A stretch of DNA of 64,000 nucleotides from Alkalitalea saponilacus (GTDB lineage: Bacteria > Bacteroidota > Bacteroidia > Bacteroidales > Marinilabiliaceae), in the NCBI RefSeq assembly GCF_900168165.1, contig NZ_FUYV01000018.1, positions 57,449 through 121,448 on the forward strand, in the 5' to 3' direction. The position numbers were made by a program, and so were the translations under genes. Under the pieces are notes generated by a model, which made no database searches, had not been told where the DNA came from, and worked only from the letters and a program-made list of their open reading frames with translations. Within the stretch, counting starts at the first letter, position 1. Each line of letters opens with the position of its first letter. Shown here piece after piece: positions 1 to 9,262 of the stretch.

Positions 1-1818
1 ATACTGAATTCCATTCAGGGTCATCACATTTAAAAAGTTGTTATCAAGCTTTTCCGAATCCATGGGATAAATGCGATCGGTTAAAGACAACGGAATGACA
101 TATTGAGTGTTAGCAATTCGCACCAGCAAGCCATCAATAATTGATAAAACCAAAGGCAAAGTGATGGTAATGGTAGTCCCTTTCCCGGGTGTTGACTCAA
201 TGGTCGTTTCGCCTCTTATAGCCAGGATATTGCGGCTTACCACATCCATTCCCACTCCCCTGCCTGACACTTCAGTAATTTGATCAGAGGTGGAAAACCC
301 GGCTAAAAACACCATATTCAGCAATTCCTGATCGGTCAGAATCTGACCATCGGAAATCAGTCCTTTTTGAATGGCTTTTTGTCTGATTTTTTCGGGATCA
401 ATACCGGCTCCATCATCTTTTATTCGCAATACCACATTTGCTCCTGAGTACTCTGCTTCCAGTCTGATTTCACCTTCCTGAGATTTTCCATTTTTCTGGC
501 GAATTTCAGGGGATTCAATGCCATGGTCGATGCTGTTTCGAATGATGTGTAAAAGTGGATCTGTCAGACTGTCAATCATTGTTTTATCCAGCTCCGTCTC
601 GGTGCCGGTTGCAACAAAACGAACCTTCTTCCCAAGTTGTCCACTTAAGTCTCTTACCAGTCGTTGAAAACGTGTCAACATGTTTTCTATTGGGATCAAA
701 CTCATACTGAATGCACTGTCCCTAAGATTGCCTGTCAGCTTTTGAACTGTTTCAGTAACCATTTTCAGCTCCGGAATCTGGTATTTTGAAGATATTGAGT
801 TTAAGCGCTCCTGCGTAATAACCAACTCACTGACCAGACTCATTAAACCATCCAATTTATCAGCTGAAACTCTGATGGAAGATGTGGATCGACCTTTACC
901 ATTGCTCTCTTTTACATTATTTAATGCCTCACCACTCATTATATTTTCACGATTATTAGCTGCTACGGGTTCTTCCCCTAAAAAGCCTGTAAAGTCTGAC
1001 AGTTCGATTTCATCGCTGGTTTTAAGGATTTCATCCAAACGCTTTTTAAAACGTTTGTTTTTAAACAGATCATGTTTTCCTATGGAATGGATTTCAATGA
1101 TACTTTCATCCTCCACAAACATAAACACATCAATGATGGCATTCTGTCCCATATCTGTTGATATAAACAGATCCCAGTAAACATATGATTTATCAGAATC
1201 GAAGGTATCCAGATCTGGAACTTTTGCCATTCGGGGAATGGCAAAAAGATTTCCGAGAGATTTCAACTCTTCAAGCAGATATAATAAATTGGTTCCATAT
1301 TTTAACACCATCGGACCGGGATAAAAATGGATATAATATGTCGTCATCTGCTTAACATCATCATTTTCAACACCCGAGACTTTGATGTTTCCTACCGAAC
1401 TCTGTACCGAGTTGATCATATTGAGTGTTTCACTTTGCAGTACCTGATCGATTTCGAAGGTTAAATCTTTATACTTTTGCAATGTATTAATGTCGTCCAC
1501 CTGCGAAACATCCAGCAAATCCCTTAAAAGATCCACTGAGTTTAAAGTAACCGTAAGCAAATCCTGCGATACCAATAATTTTCCCGACCTGATCATATCA
1601 TAAATATTCTCGAGTCGATGCGTAAACTCACTCAGTTTATCAAAACCAAACATGGCTCCGCCACCTTTGAGAGAGTGCATTACGCGAAATACCTGCTCCA
1701 AAAGTTCCTTATTGTTGGGTGACAGTTCTAGTTCCAGAAGCGCCCGCTCCAAATCACTGATGTTATCGAGCGCCTCTTCTATGAATTTGGACTGGAAATT
1801 TTCAAAATTCGGTATCAT
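1..1818 (-). CDS. cheA: Chemotaxis histidine kinase CheA (C-terminus cut by window edge)
   Basis: Open frame from ATG at 1818 to the left edge, giving 606 residues with no stop, so the end of the CheW-like domain lies outside. Seen: an N-terminal HPt domain with phospho-acceptor His48 in HSLKGGG; a dimerisation segment around residues 310-370; a HATPase domain with N box (HIIRNSIDHGIE), G1 box (DDGAGID) and G2 box (GRGVGMDVV); and the start of the CheW-like regulatory domain (TLPLVLSIIDGLLVRI). CheA autophosphorylates under chemoreceptor control and passes phosphate to CheY/CheB. The lone receiver gene 115 bp upstream on the same strand is a plausible partner. The only chemoreceptor-type protein seen in the window is the Reg_prop-MCP fusion at 47-50 kb. 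Confidence 0.95.
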   Translation of the reverse strand, partial: MIPNFENFQSKFIEEALDNISDLERALLELELSPNNKELLEQVFRVMHSLKGGGAMFGFDKLSEFTHRLENIYDMIRSGKLLVSQDLLTVTLNSVDLLRDLLDVSQVDDINTLQKYKDLTFEIDQVLQSETLNMINSVQSSVGNIKVSGVENDDVKQMTTYYIHFYPGPMVLKYGTNLLYLLEELKSLGNLFAIPRMAKVPDLDTFDSDKSYVYWDLFISTDMGQNAIIDVFMFVEDESIIEIHSIGKHDLFKNKRFKKRLDEILKTSDEIELSDFTGFLGEEPVAANNRENIMSGEALNNVKESNGKGRSTSSIRVSADKLDGLMSLVSELVITQERLNSISSKYQIPELKMVTETVQKLTGNLRDSAFSMSLIPIENMLTRFQRLVRDLSGQLGKKVRFVATGTETELDKTMIDSLTDPLLHIIRNSIDHGIESPEIRQKNGKSQEGEIRLEAEYSGANVVLRIKDDGAGIDPEKIRQKAIQKGLISDGQILTDQELLNMVFLAGFSTSDQITEVSGRGVGMDVVSRNILAIRGETTIESTPGKGTTITITLPLVLSIIDGLLVRIANTQYVIPLSLTDRIYPMDSEKLDNNFLNVMTLNGIQY

Positions 1819-1933
1819 TATAAAATCTGATTAAATTCTAGCGTAAAGAGTTTTAATTAACCGGGTTCACATCAGAGCACAACAATCCTGGTCGTGTCAC
1901 CACGTTAAACCTATCAATATGTATTACTGGACT

Positions 1934-2359
1934 TTAGACAGCCTCTTGCCGGGGGTAAAGCTGAGCCACTCGTTTCAGTAACCCCTGAATATTTAGTGGT
2001 TTGGTAAAAAAGTCGTCTGCTCCCATCTCTTTTAGCACCCTGATGGTATCAGGGTCGTTGAGTGCAGATACAATGATTACAGGGATCTTTCCATAAATCT
2101 CCTTAGACTTTAAGCGTTCCAACAGATGAAACCCCGAAATCTTAGGCATTAAAAGATCAAGAAGAATTAATGCAGGTTGTTGTTTATATATAAGATTCCA
2201 TGCCTCGGTAGCCGACATGGCTGTTTGTGTTGGATAGTCCTCCTCTGCCAATACGGCTTCAAGTAAAACGTTATTGGTCTGGGAGTCATCAACAATTAGA
2301 ATATAATCTTCGTTTATCTTCATAATTGAAGGGTTTTGGATTCTTTTTTTTAAACTCAT
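1934..2359 (-). CDS. Single-domain response regulator (CheY-like receiver)
   Basis: 141 residues, nearly all a receiver domain: acidic pair Asp24-Asp25 in LIVDDSQTN, phospho-acceptor Asp68 in LILLDLLMPK, the conserved Ser in VIIVSALN and Lys in FFTKPL. There is no output domain, so it should act by protein contact, either as a CheY-type output or as a phosphate shuttle. It lies upstream of cheA on the same strand and downstream of two hybrid kinases. An internal ATG at 2323 (MKINEDYILIVDD) would give 129 residues starting right at the domain and is an equally good start. A promoter-like box lies at 2402-2409, with two Crp-type palindromes just upstream of it. Confidence 0.92.
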   Translation of the reverse strand: MSLKKRIQNPSIMKINEDYILIVDDSQTNNVLLEAVLAEEDYPTQTAMSATEAWNLIYKQQPALILLDLLMPKISGFHLLERLKSKEIYGKIPVIIVSALNDPDTIRVLKEMGADDFFTKPLNIQGLLKRVAQLYPRQEAV

Positions 2360-2401
2360 TTAAGGTCATTTGTGTGTGGCTCACACTAATACTTAATACG
2401 C

Positions 2402-2409
2402 CAAAGATA
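2402..2409 (-). promoter_or_regulatory. Bacteroidota -7 promoter box for the receiver gene
   Basis: The minus strand reads TATCTTTG, matching the TAnnTTTG consensus of the Bacteroidota primary sigma factor. It lies 43 bp upstream of the first possible start codon. No TTG was seen at the usual -33 spacing, so this is a weak-to-medium promoter call that may need an activator. Confidence 0.5.
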
Positions 2410-2430
2410 GTATGCAGGATACAATTAATT

Positions 2431-2471
2431 AGGTGATTTGAATTACCTCTGCAAGGTGATATATATCACCT
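2431..2471. promoter_or_regulatory. Two tandem Crp/Fnr-type palindromes (GGTGA-N6-TCACC)
   Basis: 2454-2471 is a perfect 18-bp palindrome (AGGTGATATATATCACCT). 2431-2448 is an imperfect copy (AGGTGATTTGAATTACCT, 7 of 9 pairs). Both have the GTGA-N6-TCAC layout of Crp-family sites. Their centres are 23 bp apart, about two helical turns, and they sit immediately upstream of the -7 box at 2402-2409. The Crp/Fnr-family gene at 8129 is a candidate binder: its recognition helix keeps Glu192 and Arg196 in the Crp pattern (KESFIR). The link is inferred. Confidence 0.5.
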
Positions 2472-2535
2472 CACACATATAATGACCTTGTTATAGTACT
2501 AAAATATTTTCTCATCTCATACCATAACATGAAGA

Positions 2536-2596
2536 CCGACAGTCGGAAATTTCCTTAGGACGTTGTCCTATGTTGATGATTGCGCCCCTTTGGGGC
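2536..2596. repeat. REP-like cluster of three short palindromes
   Basis: Between the hybrid kinase stop (2701) and the receiver promoter lie three short hairpins in a row: CCGACAGTCGG (2536-2546), TAGGAC-GTT-GTCCTA (2556-2570) and GCCCCTTTGGGGC (2584-2596). GC content is above that of the surrounding AT-rich DNA. This looks like a dispersed palindromic element of the REP kind. It could also end transcription of the kinase operon, although it has no clear T tract. The rest of 2360-2700 shows no gene. Confidence 0.4.
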
Positions 2597-2700
2597 TTCA
2601 CTTTAAGCATAGTTGCCTTCCAAAGCAACCTGAAAAAAATTATCATCTGTCAAAGTAGGCCTAATTGATTCAATATTAATTTAAGCAGTCTCCTTAATGC

Positions 2701-5013
2701 TTATAGCATTTCTTCAATAGATTTCCATTCAACAATCATATCTTCAAACGTTTTTACCAGTTCATCAGTCCGATGCTTGCGTTTTTCAAAACGCATGGCC
2801 ATTTTCTCAAGTTCCGGCAAACAAAGAGTAGCTGCGGCTCCTTTTAAACTGTGGGCAACATCCGCTGCATCCTCAAACTTCTCCTTTTCAAGGCATTTTT
2901 TAATTCGATGTAAGTACCCTGGTATACTTACTTTAGCGGTTTCCATAAGTCGATCAAATGTTGCTATTCTACCCCCGATTTTTTCCATCAGCAAATCTTT
3001 ATCAAAATGATGATTCTGAACTTTAGATGCTCTAACCGCGTTAGGGATTTCAATAAAATTGAAATCCGGCATAAGTTCTATCAGAGTTTTTGATAGTTTA
3101 TCAAGTTCTATTGGTTTTGTAACATATGCATCCATCCCGGCCTCTCTGCAATCGGTCAGTGTTTCATCTTGCACTTTGGCAGTCAAAGCTATAATGGGGG
3201 TCTGTTTTGCGTTAAGACCCTCAGAGTTTCGTATCTCCCGTGTTGCTTCCAAGCCTCCTAAAACGGGCATGTTCAAATCCATGAGAATCAAATCCGGATT
3301 CTTCTCTTTATACAACTCAACGGCTCTGTTTCCATTGTATGCTTTGACCAGAGTCGCCTTGGGGAACAACTGCAAAACAATCTCTGCTGTTAACATCATA
3401 TTTATATTATCATCTTCGGCCAACAAAATAGTAACTGAGTCCAGGGAGTAGATATTCTTCTTATCAGTGCCGCGGAACCTGCTTTTTGAGGATGATTTAT
3501 TTGTTAAAGAACCATCTATTTTTGACAACACCCGATAAAACTCATCGGGTTTTACCGGCTTTATAAGCTTTTCATAAATATTAAGTTTTTCATCTTGTTC
3601 AAATACTGTAAAATCATCAGATGAAGAGCAGAGTAAAATGAAAACTTGTTGCACAGATTTTTTACTGCTCATATCCATTATTTTCCGAATCACATCAAGA
3701 CCATTGATGTAAGGCATCTGATAATCGACAATGATCAGATCGCTTCCGTGTTCTTCTGATACCATGCGAATGGCATCAACTCCATCCTCTGCCTGAGATA
3801 CCTTAACATTATGGTAACTCAGCATTTCCACAATTACAGACCTACTCACGGGGTGATCATCCACAACCAAAACATTCTTTAAACCTTTTAATTTTAATAC
3901 CGGTAAAGGCTCCGGATTAACTAACTCGAGATTGAGATCGAAATAGAACCTGCTTCCTCTTCCCGGATGACTTTCCATCTGAATTTTACTGTTCATTTTC
4001 TGCAGAAGCATGTTGGAAATGACCAATCCTAACCCCGATCCTCCATAACGTCGGCTCGCTAAATTGTCTACTTGAGAAAACGCTTTAAACAGTTTCTGTT
4101 TATCACTTTTAGAAACCCCAACTCCGGTATCCCTTACTAAAAAACGAAATTTTGCAACTGAATTGGGTTTGTCAATCTCCAGAAGTTTAACCTGCAGCTC
4201 AACTTCTCCAATTTCTGTAAATTTTATGGCATTACTGATCAAGTTAATAAGTACCTGGCGCAATCTGAGTTCATCAACTTTTACGTTAAATGGTAAATCC
4301 GGAGCAATATTTACAATAAGTTCCAGATCTTTTTTATGCGCATTGAATCGGACAATTTCGATGACAGTATCCAGAGTTTGCAGTAAATCGATCTCTTCAG
4401 GGTAGAGTTCAAGTTTACCTGCTTCTATCTTTGAGAAATCAAGAATATTATTTATTAAATCCATGAGAGACTTAGCCGATACATGGATATTTTCCATGTA
4501 TTTACGCTGAATTCCTGAAAGTTTTGTTCCGACCAACAATTCTGAGAAACCAATCACTCCATTTAACGGCGTACGAATTTCATGGCTCATATTAGAGAGA
4601 AAATCACTTTTAGCTCTGGATGCAGCTTCTGCATCCTCCTTTACTTTTTTTAAACGACCATTCTCTGTCATTTCCAAGGTGATGTCGGTAATGGTAGTCA
4701 TTAATCCTAACCCCTTTTCTACAACTTCTATCTCAATTCGAAGCCATTTGGAAGTAATTGAATTGTAAAACCGCATGGAGGTTTTCCCGAAATCTTCAAT
4801 CAGACACGCAATATCTGGTTTTACTTCATTTTCCGGAATCAACTGATCGAGGTAGGACTGATAGGCAGACAATCCGTCACCCCTCAAACTTATTCCGGTT
4901 AATGTTTCAGAAGCACGATTAATCGACTCCAGTTTTAAATGACCATATTGGTCAATGGAATGATAAATGCATCCAATTGGCAGACGGTCTAATATCTTTG
5001 ACATTGTTTCCAT
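2701..5013 (-). CDS. Hybrid sensor histidine kinase with two receivers and an HPt domain
   Basis: 770 residues, no membrane segment seen. In order: a PAS-like sensor (about 1-115); a short coiled coil; HisKA with His144 in MSHEIRTPLNG; HATPase (RYGGSGLGLVISNMLLQKM as G2); receiver 1 (about 380-500, DD in VLVVDDHPVS, acceptor in IIVDYQMPY); receiver 2 (about 525-645, LLAEDDNIN and LILMDLNMPV); and a C-terminal HPt with AHSLKGAAA. All parts of a multistep phosphorelay are in one chain, so it may hand phosphate to a separate regulator such as the nearby lone receiver. It starts 15 bp after the stop of the upstream kinase, so the two are probably co-transcribed. Confidence 0.93.
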   Translation of the reverse strand: METMSKILDRLPIGCIYHSIDQYGHLKLESINRASETLTGISLRGDGLSAYQSYLDQLIPENEVKPDIACLIEDFGKTSMRFYNSITSKWLRIEIEVVEKGLGLMTTITDITLEMTENGRLKKVKEDAEAASRAKSDFLSNMSHEIRTPLNGVIGFSELLVGTKLSGIQRKYMENIHVSAKSLMDLINNILDFSKIEAGKLELYPEEIDLLQTLDTVIEIVRFNAHKKDLELIVNIAPDLPFNVKVDELRLRQVLINLISNAIKFTEIGEVELQVKLLEIDKPNSVAKFRFLVRDTGVGVSKSDKQKLFKAFSQVDNLASRRYGGSGLGLVISNMLLQKMNSKIQMESHPGRGSRFYFDLNLELVNPEPLPVLKLKGLKNVLVVDDHPVSRSVIVEMLSYHNVKVSQAEDGVDAIRMVSEEHGSDLIIVDYQMPYINGLDVIRKIMDMSSKKSVQQVFILLCSSSDDFTVFEQDEKLNIYEKLIKPVKPDEFYRVLSKIDGSLTNKSSSKSRFRGTDKKNIYSLDSVTILLAEDDNINMMLTAEIVLQLFPKATLVKAYNGNRAVELYKEKNPDLILMDLNMPVLGGLEATREIRNSEGLNAKQTPIIALTAKVQDETLTDCREAGMDAYVTKPIELDKLSKTLIELMPDFNFIEIPNAVRASKVQNHHFDKDLLMEKIGGRIATFDRLMETAKVSIPGYLHRIKKCLEKEKFEDAADVAHSLKGAAATLCLPELEKMAMRFEKRKHRTDELVKTFEDMIVEWKSIEEML

Positions 5014-5028
5014 TTTAAACCAGATCAG

Positions 5029-7893
5029 TTAGTTTTGCTGTTGATCATTGTATGGCAATTTCAAAAAACCATAAACTTTCTCTATAAGAGAGCCAATGTT
5101 TATAGGTTTAAAAATGTAATCATCACATCCTGCATTCAATACGTTTTTTTGCTCTCCTTCGAGAGCAAAAGCAGTTTGAGCAATTACCGGAACCGCCTGA
5201 TCCTCTTCTTTTATGATTTTTGTAGCTTCCAGGCCATCCATACGAGGCATTTTAACATCCATTAAAACCAGATCAATAAAACCATGACTTCTAAACAATT
5301 CCACAGCTTCGACTCCGTTTCTGGCCCAGAATATATCAAATCTTTCCCCATAAGAACTACCAGTTAGCGCATCTTTTATCAGCTGATAATTTATTTCATC
5401 ATCTTCAGCGATTAGAACATTATAATGTTCTTTTGTGTATAAAGAGTCTGTATTAACCTTTAAGGCTGAATCATCTTTTACTGCAGGCATTTCAGGTAGT
5501 GCAAAGTAAAAAACAGAGCCCTTGCCAGGCTCAGATTCAAGGATAATCTCACTCCCCATTTGTTCAACAATTCGAGAAGCAATGGATAATCCGAGTCCAT
5601 TTCCGCCAAACTCCCGGTTAACCTGCATGTCAGCCTGACGAAATGGCTGAAAAATAGACTCCTTATGTTCTTCATCAACTCCAATTCCTGTGTCTTCTAC
5701 AAACAGCACCCATTTATCTCCTCTATTCTTACAACCAAAAACGATTTCGCCATCCCGAGTAAATTTTACAGCATTACATACCAACTTTTGCAACACCTTT
5801 TCAATACGCTGGTTATCGCCGATAAATTTTACTTCTTCACCTTCCGGGAAAAACGTATTTAACTTCACACTCTCGTTGGTTTTATCGCGATACTGATTAT
5901 ATACTTTCTGCAATATTTCTGCTAAATCAACCTCGTCCTGAACCAGAACAAGATCCCCAGTTTCAAGCCGTGAGATGTCAATTATGTCATCAACTATATT
6001 TAAAAGTTGGTTTGTTGATTCAGAAATGTATCGTACATAGGAGTCCTTTCGTTGATCTGACAAACCGGGAGTTCTCAGCAGCTCAGAAAATCCAAGAATC
6101 CCATTCATTGGTGTCCTGATTTCGTGGGACATATTTTGAAGGAAAGCTGTTTTTAGCCGGTCACTCTGTTCTGCTTTCTCCTTAGCAATAAAAAACTCTT
6201 TATTGAGGTTTTCCAATTCAACGTTGTGTTGTTTAAGTTGATTGGTGTAGTTTACTGACTCTTTGTAAAGCCTTGCATTCTCAATGGCAAGAGATGCCTG
6301 AGCAGCCATGGACTGACAGATTTCAATTTCCGATTGAGTGAAGGTTCTGTTTTCATCATCTCCTGATAATATCAATAATCCGAATACGCCATTGGCACTA
6401 ATCAGGGGAATGTATAACATGACATTAACCCCTAGCTGATCCAGTATTGCAAGTTCTTGAAATGAAAGTTGCTTAAAGTTATGCTTTGAAATGGTTACAG
6501 GTTCCCCAGTGTCAATACATTGAGAAGCAAAATAATGGTCAGATATCGATGTTTTTTCCACAAACCCGGGCAGAGGTTGGTTTGGCTCTGGCCAAATAGA
6601 TTTTAAGCTAATAAAATCACCATCCTTTATATATATTGCTCCACCATCTACGTTAATTAACTCAACTCCTTTCTGTATAATCATGGGCAATAGAAATTCC
6701 TGATCAAGAGTTGAACTGAAGGAGCGGCTGATTTCAAGCAATGCAGCCAGATTATTACTGTGTTCCATAATGGCACGTTGTGCCATTATGCGTCCTGTGA
6801 TATCTTCTTTTACAGCAATGAAGTTTGTAATTTTTCCAAAATCATTCAAAATGGGGGCTATTACAGCCGATTCATAGTAAAGTTCTCCACTTTTTTTACG
6901 ATTAATAAACTCTCCATGCCACTCTTCACCGGATGATATGGTTATCCACAGTTGTTTGTGTACTTCAGGATTGGTCTCATTTGATTTAAGAATTCTTGGG
7001 TTTTGCCCGATAACTTCATCAACGGTATATCCGGTTAGTTCACAAAACTTTGCATTTACATACTGAATATTTCCGTTTGCATCTGTAATTACTATCGTCG
7101 CAGGACTTTGAGATGTAGCCACGGAAAGCATGTTGAGCATGGTATTTTTTAACTTCAGCTCAGAGAGGTCTATATCCATGCTATAGAGTTCCGGTTCGCC
7201 ATTGAAGTTATTCAAAATAAAACAGTTGCGATACACTGCTACCGGCTCACCATTTTTATTATGCAAAACCAACTCCTCTGATGGAATTGGTTCACTGTTG
7301 ATCAGCATGCCTTCAATATCGGAAATTACCTTACACTTTAGTGATTCCGGAATTATCAGATCAATGAATGATTTGCCAAGTGCCTCCTGATCGGAATAGC
7401 CATACAATTGCTCACTCACTTTATTCCAATATACAACCTCCCCCTTTTTGTTGATTCCCTGAACAGCTATGTTGGATATTTGGTTTAATAATTCCAGAAT
7501 TTTTGAATTCAGCACAGAGTCCTGAACTGGATCAGAAACAGAGGTTTCTGATTTGGTGATGTATACAACAATGCTTTTTTCATCCAGAGGATGAAAAATG
7601 AGTTTACACCAAATATCCTGCACATCATTAAATGTAGCTATCTCTAGAGGCTTTTCTGAAACTGAAACCTTGTTGAGGCAGGATGTCATATCAAATAAAA
7701 AACCAACACGACTATTTATCAAACTGTTTACCTGATCAATTGTAGCCTCGGGGAGTGATATGAACTGAAGAAAAGCACGATTAAAGTATTTTACCTCGTA
7801 ATCAAACCCCTGCGATGAATTGGATGTACGCTTTGAAAACAAAACACAACCATAAGGTGACTGATCAATAATTGGCTGGTATAAGTTTTCCAT
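5029..7893 (-). CDS. Hybrid sensor histidine kinase: PAS repeats, GAF, one receiver
   Basis: 954 residues, apparently cytoplasmic. PAS-like domains at about 5-115, 130-245 and 255-370 (the third a clear PAS/PAC with GYTVDEVIGQNPRIL and VKEDIT); GAF at about 385-545; a coiled-coil linker; HisKA with His590 in MSHEIRTPMNG; HATPase (FGGNGLGLSIASRIVEQMG); and one C-terminal receiver (about 825-945; LIAEDDEIN, LVLMDVKMPRMDG). Unlike its downstream neighbour it has no HPt, so the neighbour's HPt could serve both; this is an inference from co-transcription. Tandem PAS plus GAF suggests sensing of small molecules, redox state or cyclic nucleotides. The gene is divergent from the Crp/Fnr-type regulator across 235 bp. 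Confidence 0.93.
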   Translation of the reverse strand: MENLYQPIIDQSPYGCVLFSKRTSNSSQGFDYEVKYFNRAFLQFISLPEATIDQVNSLINSRVGFLFDMTSCLNKVSVSEKPLEIATFNDVQDIWCKLIFHPLDEKSIVVYITKSETSVSDPVQDSVLNSKILELLNQISNIAVQGINKKGEVVYWNKVSEQLYGYSDQEALGKSFIDLIIPESLKCKVISDIEGMLINSEPIPSEELVLHNKNGEPVAVYRNCFILNNFNGEPELYSMDIDLSELKLKNTMLNMLSVATSQSPATIVITDANGNIQYVNAKFCELTGYTVDEVIGQNPRILKSNETNPEVHKQLWITISSGEEWHGEFINRKKSGELYYESAVIAPILNDFGKITNFIAVKEDITGRIMAQRAIMEHSNNLAALLEISRSFSSTLDQEFLLPMIIQKGVELINVDGGAIYIKDGDFISLKSIWPEPNQPLPGFVEKTSISDHYFASQCIDTGEPVTISKHNFKQLSFQELAILDQLGVNVMLYIPLISANGVFGLLILSGDDENRTFTQSEIEICQSMAAQASLAIENARLYKESVNYTNQLKQHNVELENLNKEFFIAKEKAEQSDRLKTAFLQNMSHEIRTPMNGILGFSELLRTPGLSDQRKDSYVRYISESTNQLLNIVDDIIDISRLETGDLVLVQDEVDLAEILQKVYNQYRDKTNESVKLNTFFPEGEEVKFIGDNQRIEKVLQKLVCNAVKFTRDGEIVFGCKNRGDKWVLFVEDTGIGVDEEHKESIFQPFRQADMQVNREFGGNGLGLSIASRIVEQMGSEIILESEPGKGSVFYFALPEMPAVKDDSALKVNTDSLYTKEHYNVLIAEDDEINYQLIKDALTGSSYGERFDIFWARNGVEAVELFRSHGFIDLVLMDVKMPRMDGLEATKIIKEEDQAVPVIAQTAFALEGEQKNVLNAGCDDYIFKPINIGSLIEKVYGFLKLPYNDQQQN

Positions 7894-8128
7894 CAGCTAC
7901 AAAAATTATTTACATTTTTCAAAAAGAGAGTAATTCAAATAAAATACAATGCCTTATGTTCAATTTGTTAACGAATTAAAAACGGAACGCAATAATGCAA
8001 AAATGAATATACAAAAAAATAACATCAACTCAAAAACAACAAAACCATCAACAGGAGAAAGACTTATCAGAACCTATTGAAAAAAGAGTTTTTTTCAATA
8101 TATTTAAGTTCCGAAAGATAAATGACAT

Positions 8129-8818
8129 ATGACACATATCCCTTCTCAAAATGATTTTTTAACATCATCCCAAAATCAGGGATCTTGTGGCCCAGCCTAC
8201 AAATATATTGATGAAAACAGTCAGATTGTAAAATATAATAAAGGAGAAATTATAATCAAGCAAAGTTCGCCTGCAACACATGCCATTTTTATAAACAAAG
8301 GATTGGTAAAGACCATAAAAGAGAGTGCCAACGGACGTACAAATATTCTGGAAATAATTGGAAAAGGCCAACACATGGGCTTATTACCGCTGATGAGTAG
8401 TTCCGTGCACGATTATACATCAATCGCGCTTACAGATGTTGAAACCAGATTTACTCCTAAGGATGTTTTCATGCAAACCATGCATGAAAACAGTGATTTT
8501 GCCAACAAAATCATCACAGAAAGCTGCATAAGTTCACAAAAAACGATTAGCCGATTAGTGACCATCAATAACAAGCAATTACCGGGACGGGTTGCCGATG
8601 TCATTCTTTACTTTTTAGATCTGGAAAATGGTGAAAGCTATGACTCGCTCGAGTTTCCTCTGACTCGCAATGAACTGGCTCAGTTTGCAGGAACCACCAA
8701 GGAGAGTTTCATCAGAACACTAACTGAGTTTAAAAATGACAAAATCATAACCATAAACGGGAAGTCCATTCAAATAAATAGCATGGAAATTATAAAAACC
8801 CTGAGCAGATTAGGGTAG
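8129..8818 (+). CDS. Crp/Fnr-family transcriptional regulator
   Basis: 229 residues. An effector-binding beta-barrel domain (about 32-130, IVKYNKGEIIIKQSSPATHAIFINKGLVK) is followed by a dimer helix and a winged helix-turn-helix (about 150-225). Recognition helix: LTRNELAQFAGTTKESFIRTL, with Lys191, Glu192 and Arg196 in the positions of E. coli Crp Arg180, Glu181 and Arg185. That predicts a GTGA-type half-site. Only Cys20 and Cys133 are present, so an Fnr-type four-cysteine iron-sulphur cluster is unlikely. The classical cAMP-binding residues are not obvious, so the effector is unknown. The 3' end overlaps the convergent STAS-like gene by 9 bp. Confidence 0.92.
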   Translation: MTHIPSQNDFLTSSQNQGSCGPAYKYIDENSQIVKYNKGEIIIKQSSPATHAIFINKGLVKTIKESANGRTNILEIIGKGQHMGLLPLMSSSVHDYTSIALTDVETRFTPKDVFMQTMHENSDFANKIITESCISSQKTISRLVTINNKQLPGRVADVILYFLDLENGESYDSLEFPLTRNELAQFAGTTKESFIRTLTEFKNDKIITINGKSIQINSMEIIKTLSRLG

Positions 8819-9241
8819 TTCTTCTCCTGAAGTTTTATTAACCGGTGTATCCAAAAGCACTTTAATCCACTGTCTTGCCTCTGGAAGGCTGTTGAAATAA
8901 CCTATTGGTTTATCTCTACCAAAATCTGAGAACTTTTTCAGCGACAAACGGGTAAACACATCTTTAGGAATAACAAAAGCCATCACCTTTAAGCCGTACT
9001 GCATCATTTCAGGCAGTGCAGAGGCAGCATACTGCGCATCATCCGGGCTTACTACTTTTTGCTCTGTTACATCTGAGATTAAAGAGTCCACATTGTTTTT
9101 AGCTATAAACTCAGTGGAAATATCAATGATAACCCTGAAGAGAGCTGCAGGGACAAAACCACTCCAAACCTGTAAGAGTTCTTTTCTTTCATCATCGTAT
9201 CGTAAAACAACGTTCTGATCCTTGTAAAGCTCCATTTTCAA
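8810..9241 (-). CDS. Small STAS-like protein, copy 1
   Basis: 143 residues, no signal peptide or membrane segment. The pattern of an edge strand (VVLRYDDERKELLQVWSGF), a helix (ALFRVIIDISTEFI), a strand with an acidic turn (SLISDVTEQKVV) and a later strand (VMAFVIPKD) resembles SpoIIAA/STAS-like folds; this is a fold guess, not a firm family call. It is clearly paralogous to the gene at 10534-10920: both share W(S/I)GF, the (S/N)(D/T)VEQK(V/P)V run, YAAS..PE/Q and KVMAFV.PK. It lies 21 bp downstream of the GRAS-domain gene on the same strand, so co-transcription is likely. It may be an adaptor or switch in the signalling block. Confidence 0.75.
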   Translation of the reverse strand: MKMELYKDQNVVLRYDDERKELLQVWSGFVPAALFRVIIDISTEFIAKNNVDSLISDVTEQKVVSPDDAQYAASALPEMMQYGLKVMAFVIPKDVFTRLSLKKFSDFGRDKPIGYFNSLPEARQWIKVLLDTPVNKTSGEELP

Positions 9242-9262
9242 GTCCTTTTTTTCTATAATATT

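Noticed and set aside
8129..8818. Fnr-type oxygen sensor
   Set aside because: Only two cysteines are present, and not in the N-terminal cluster arrangement needed for a [4Fe-4S] centre.
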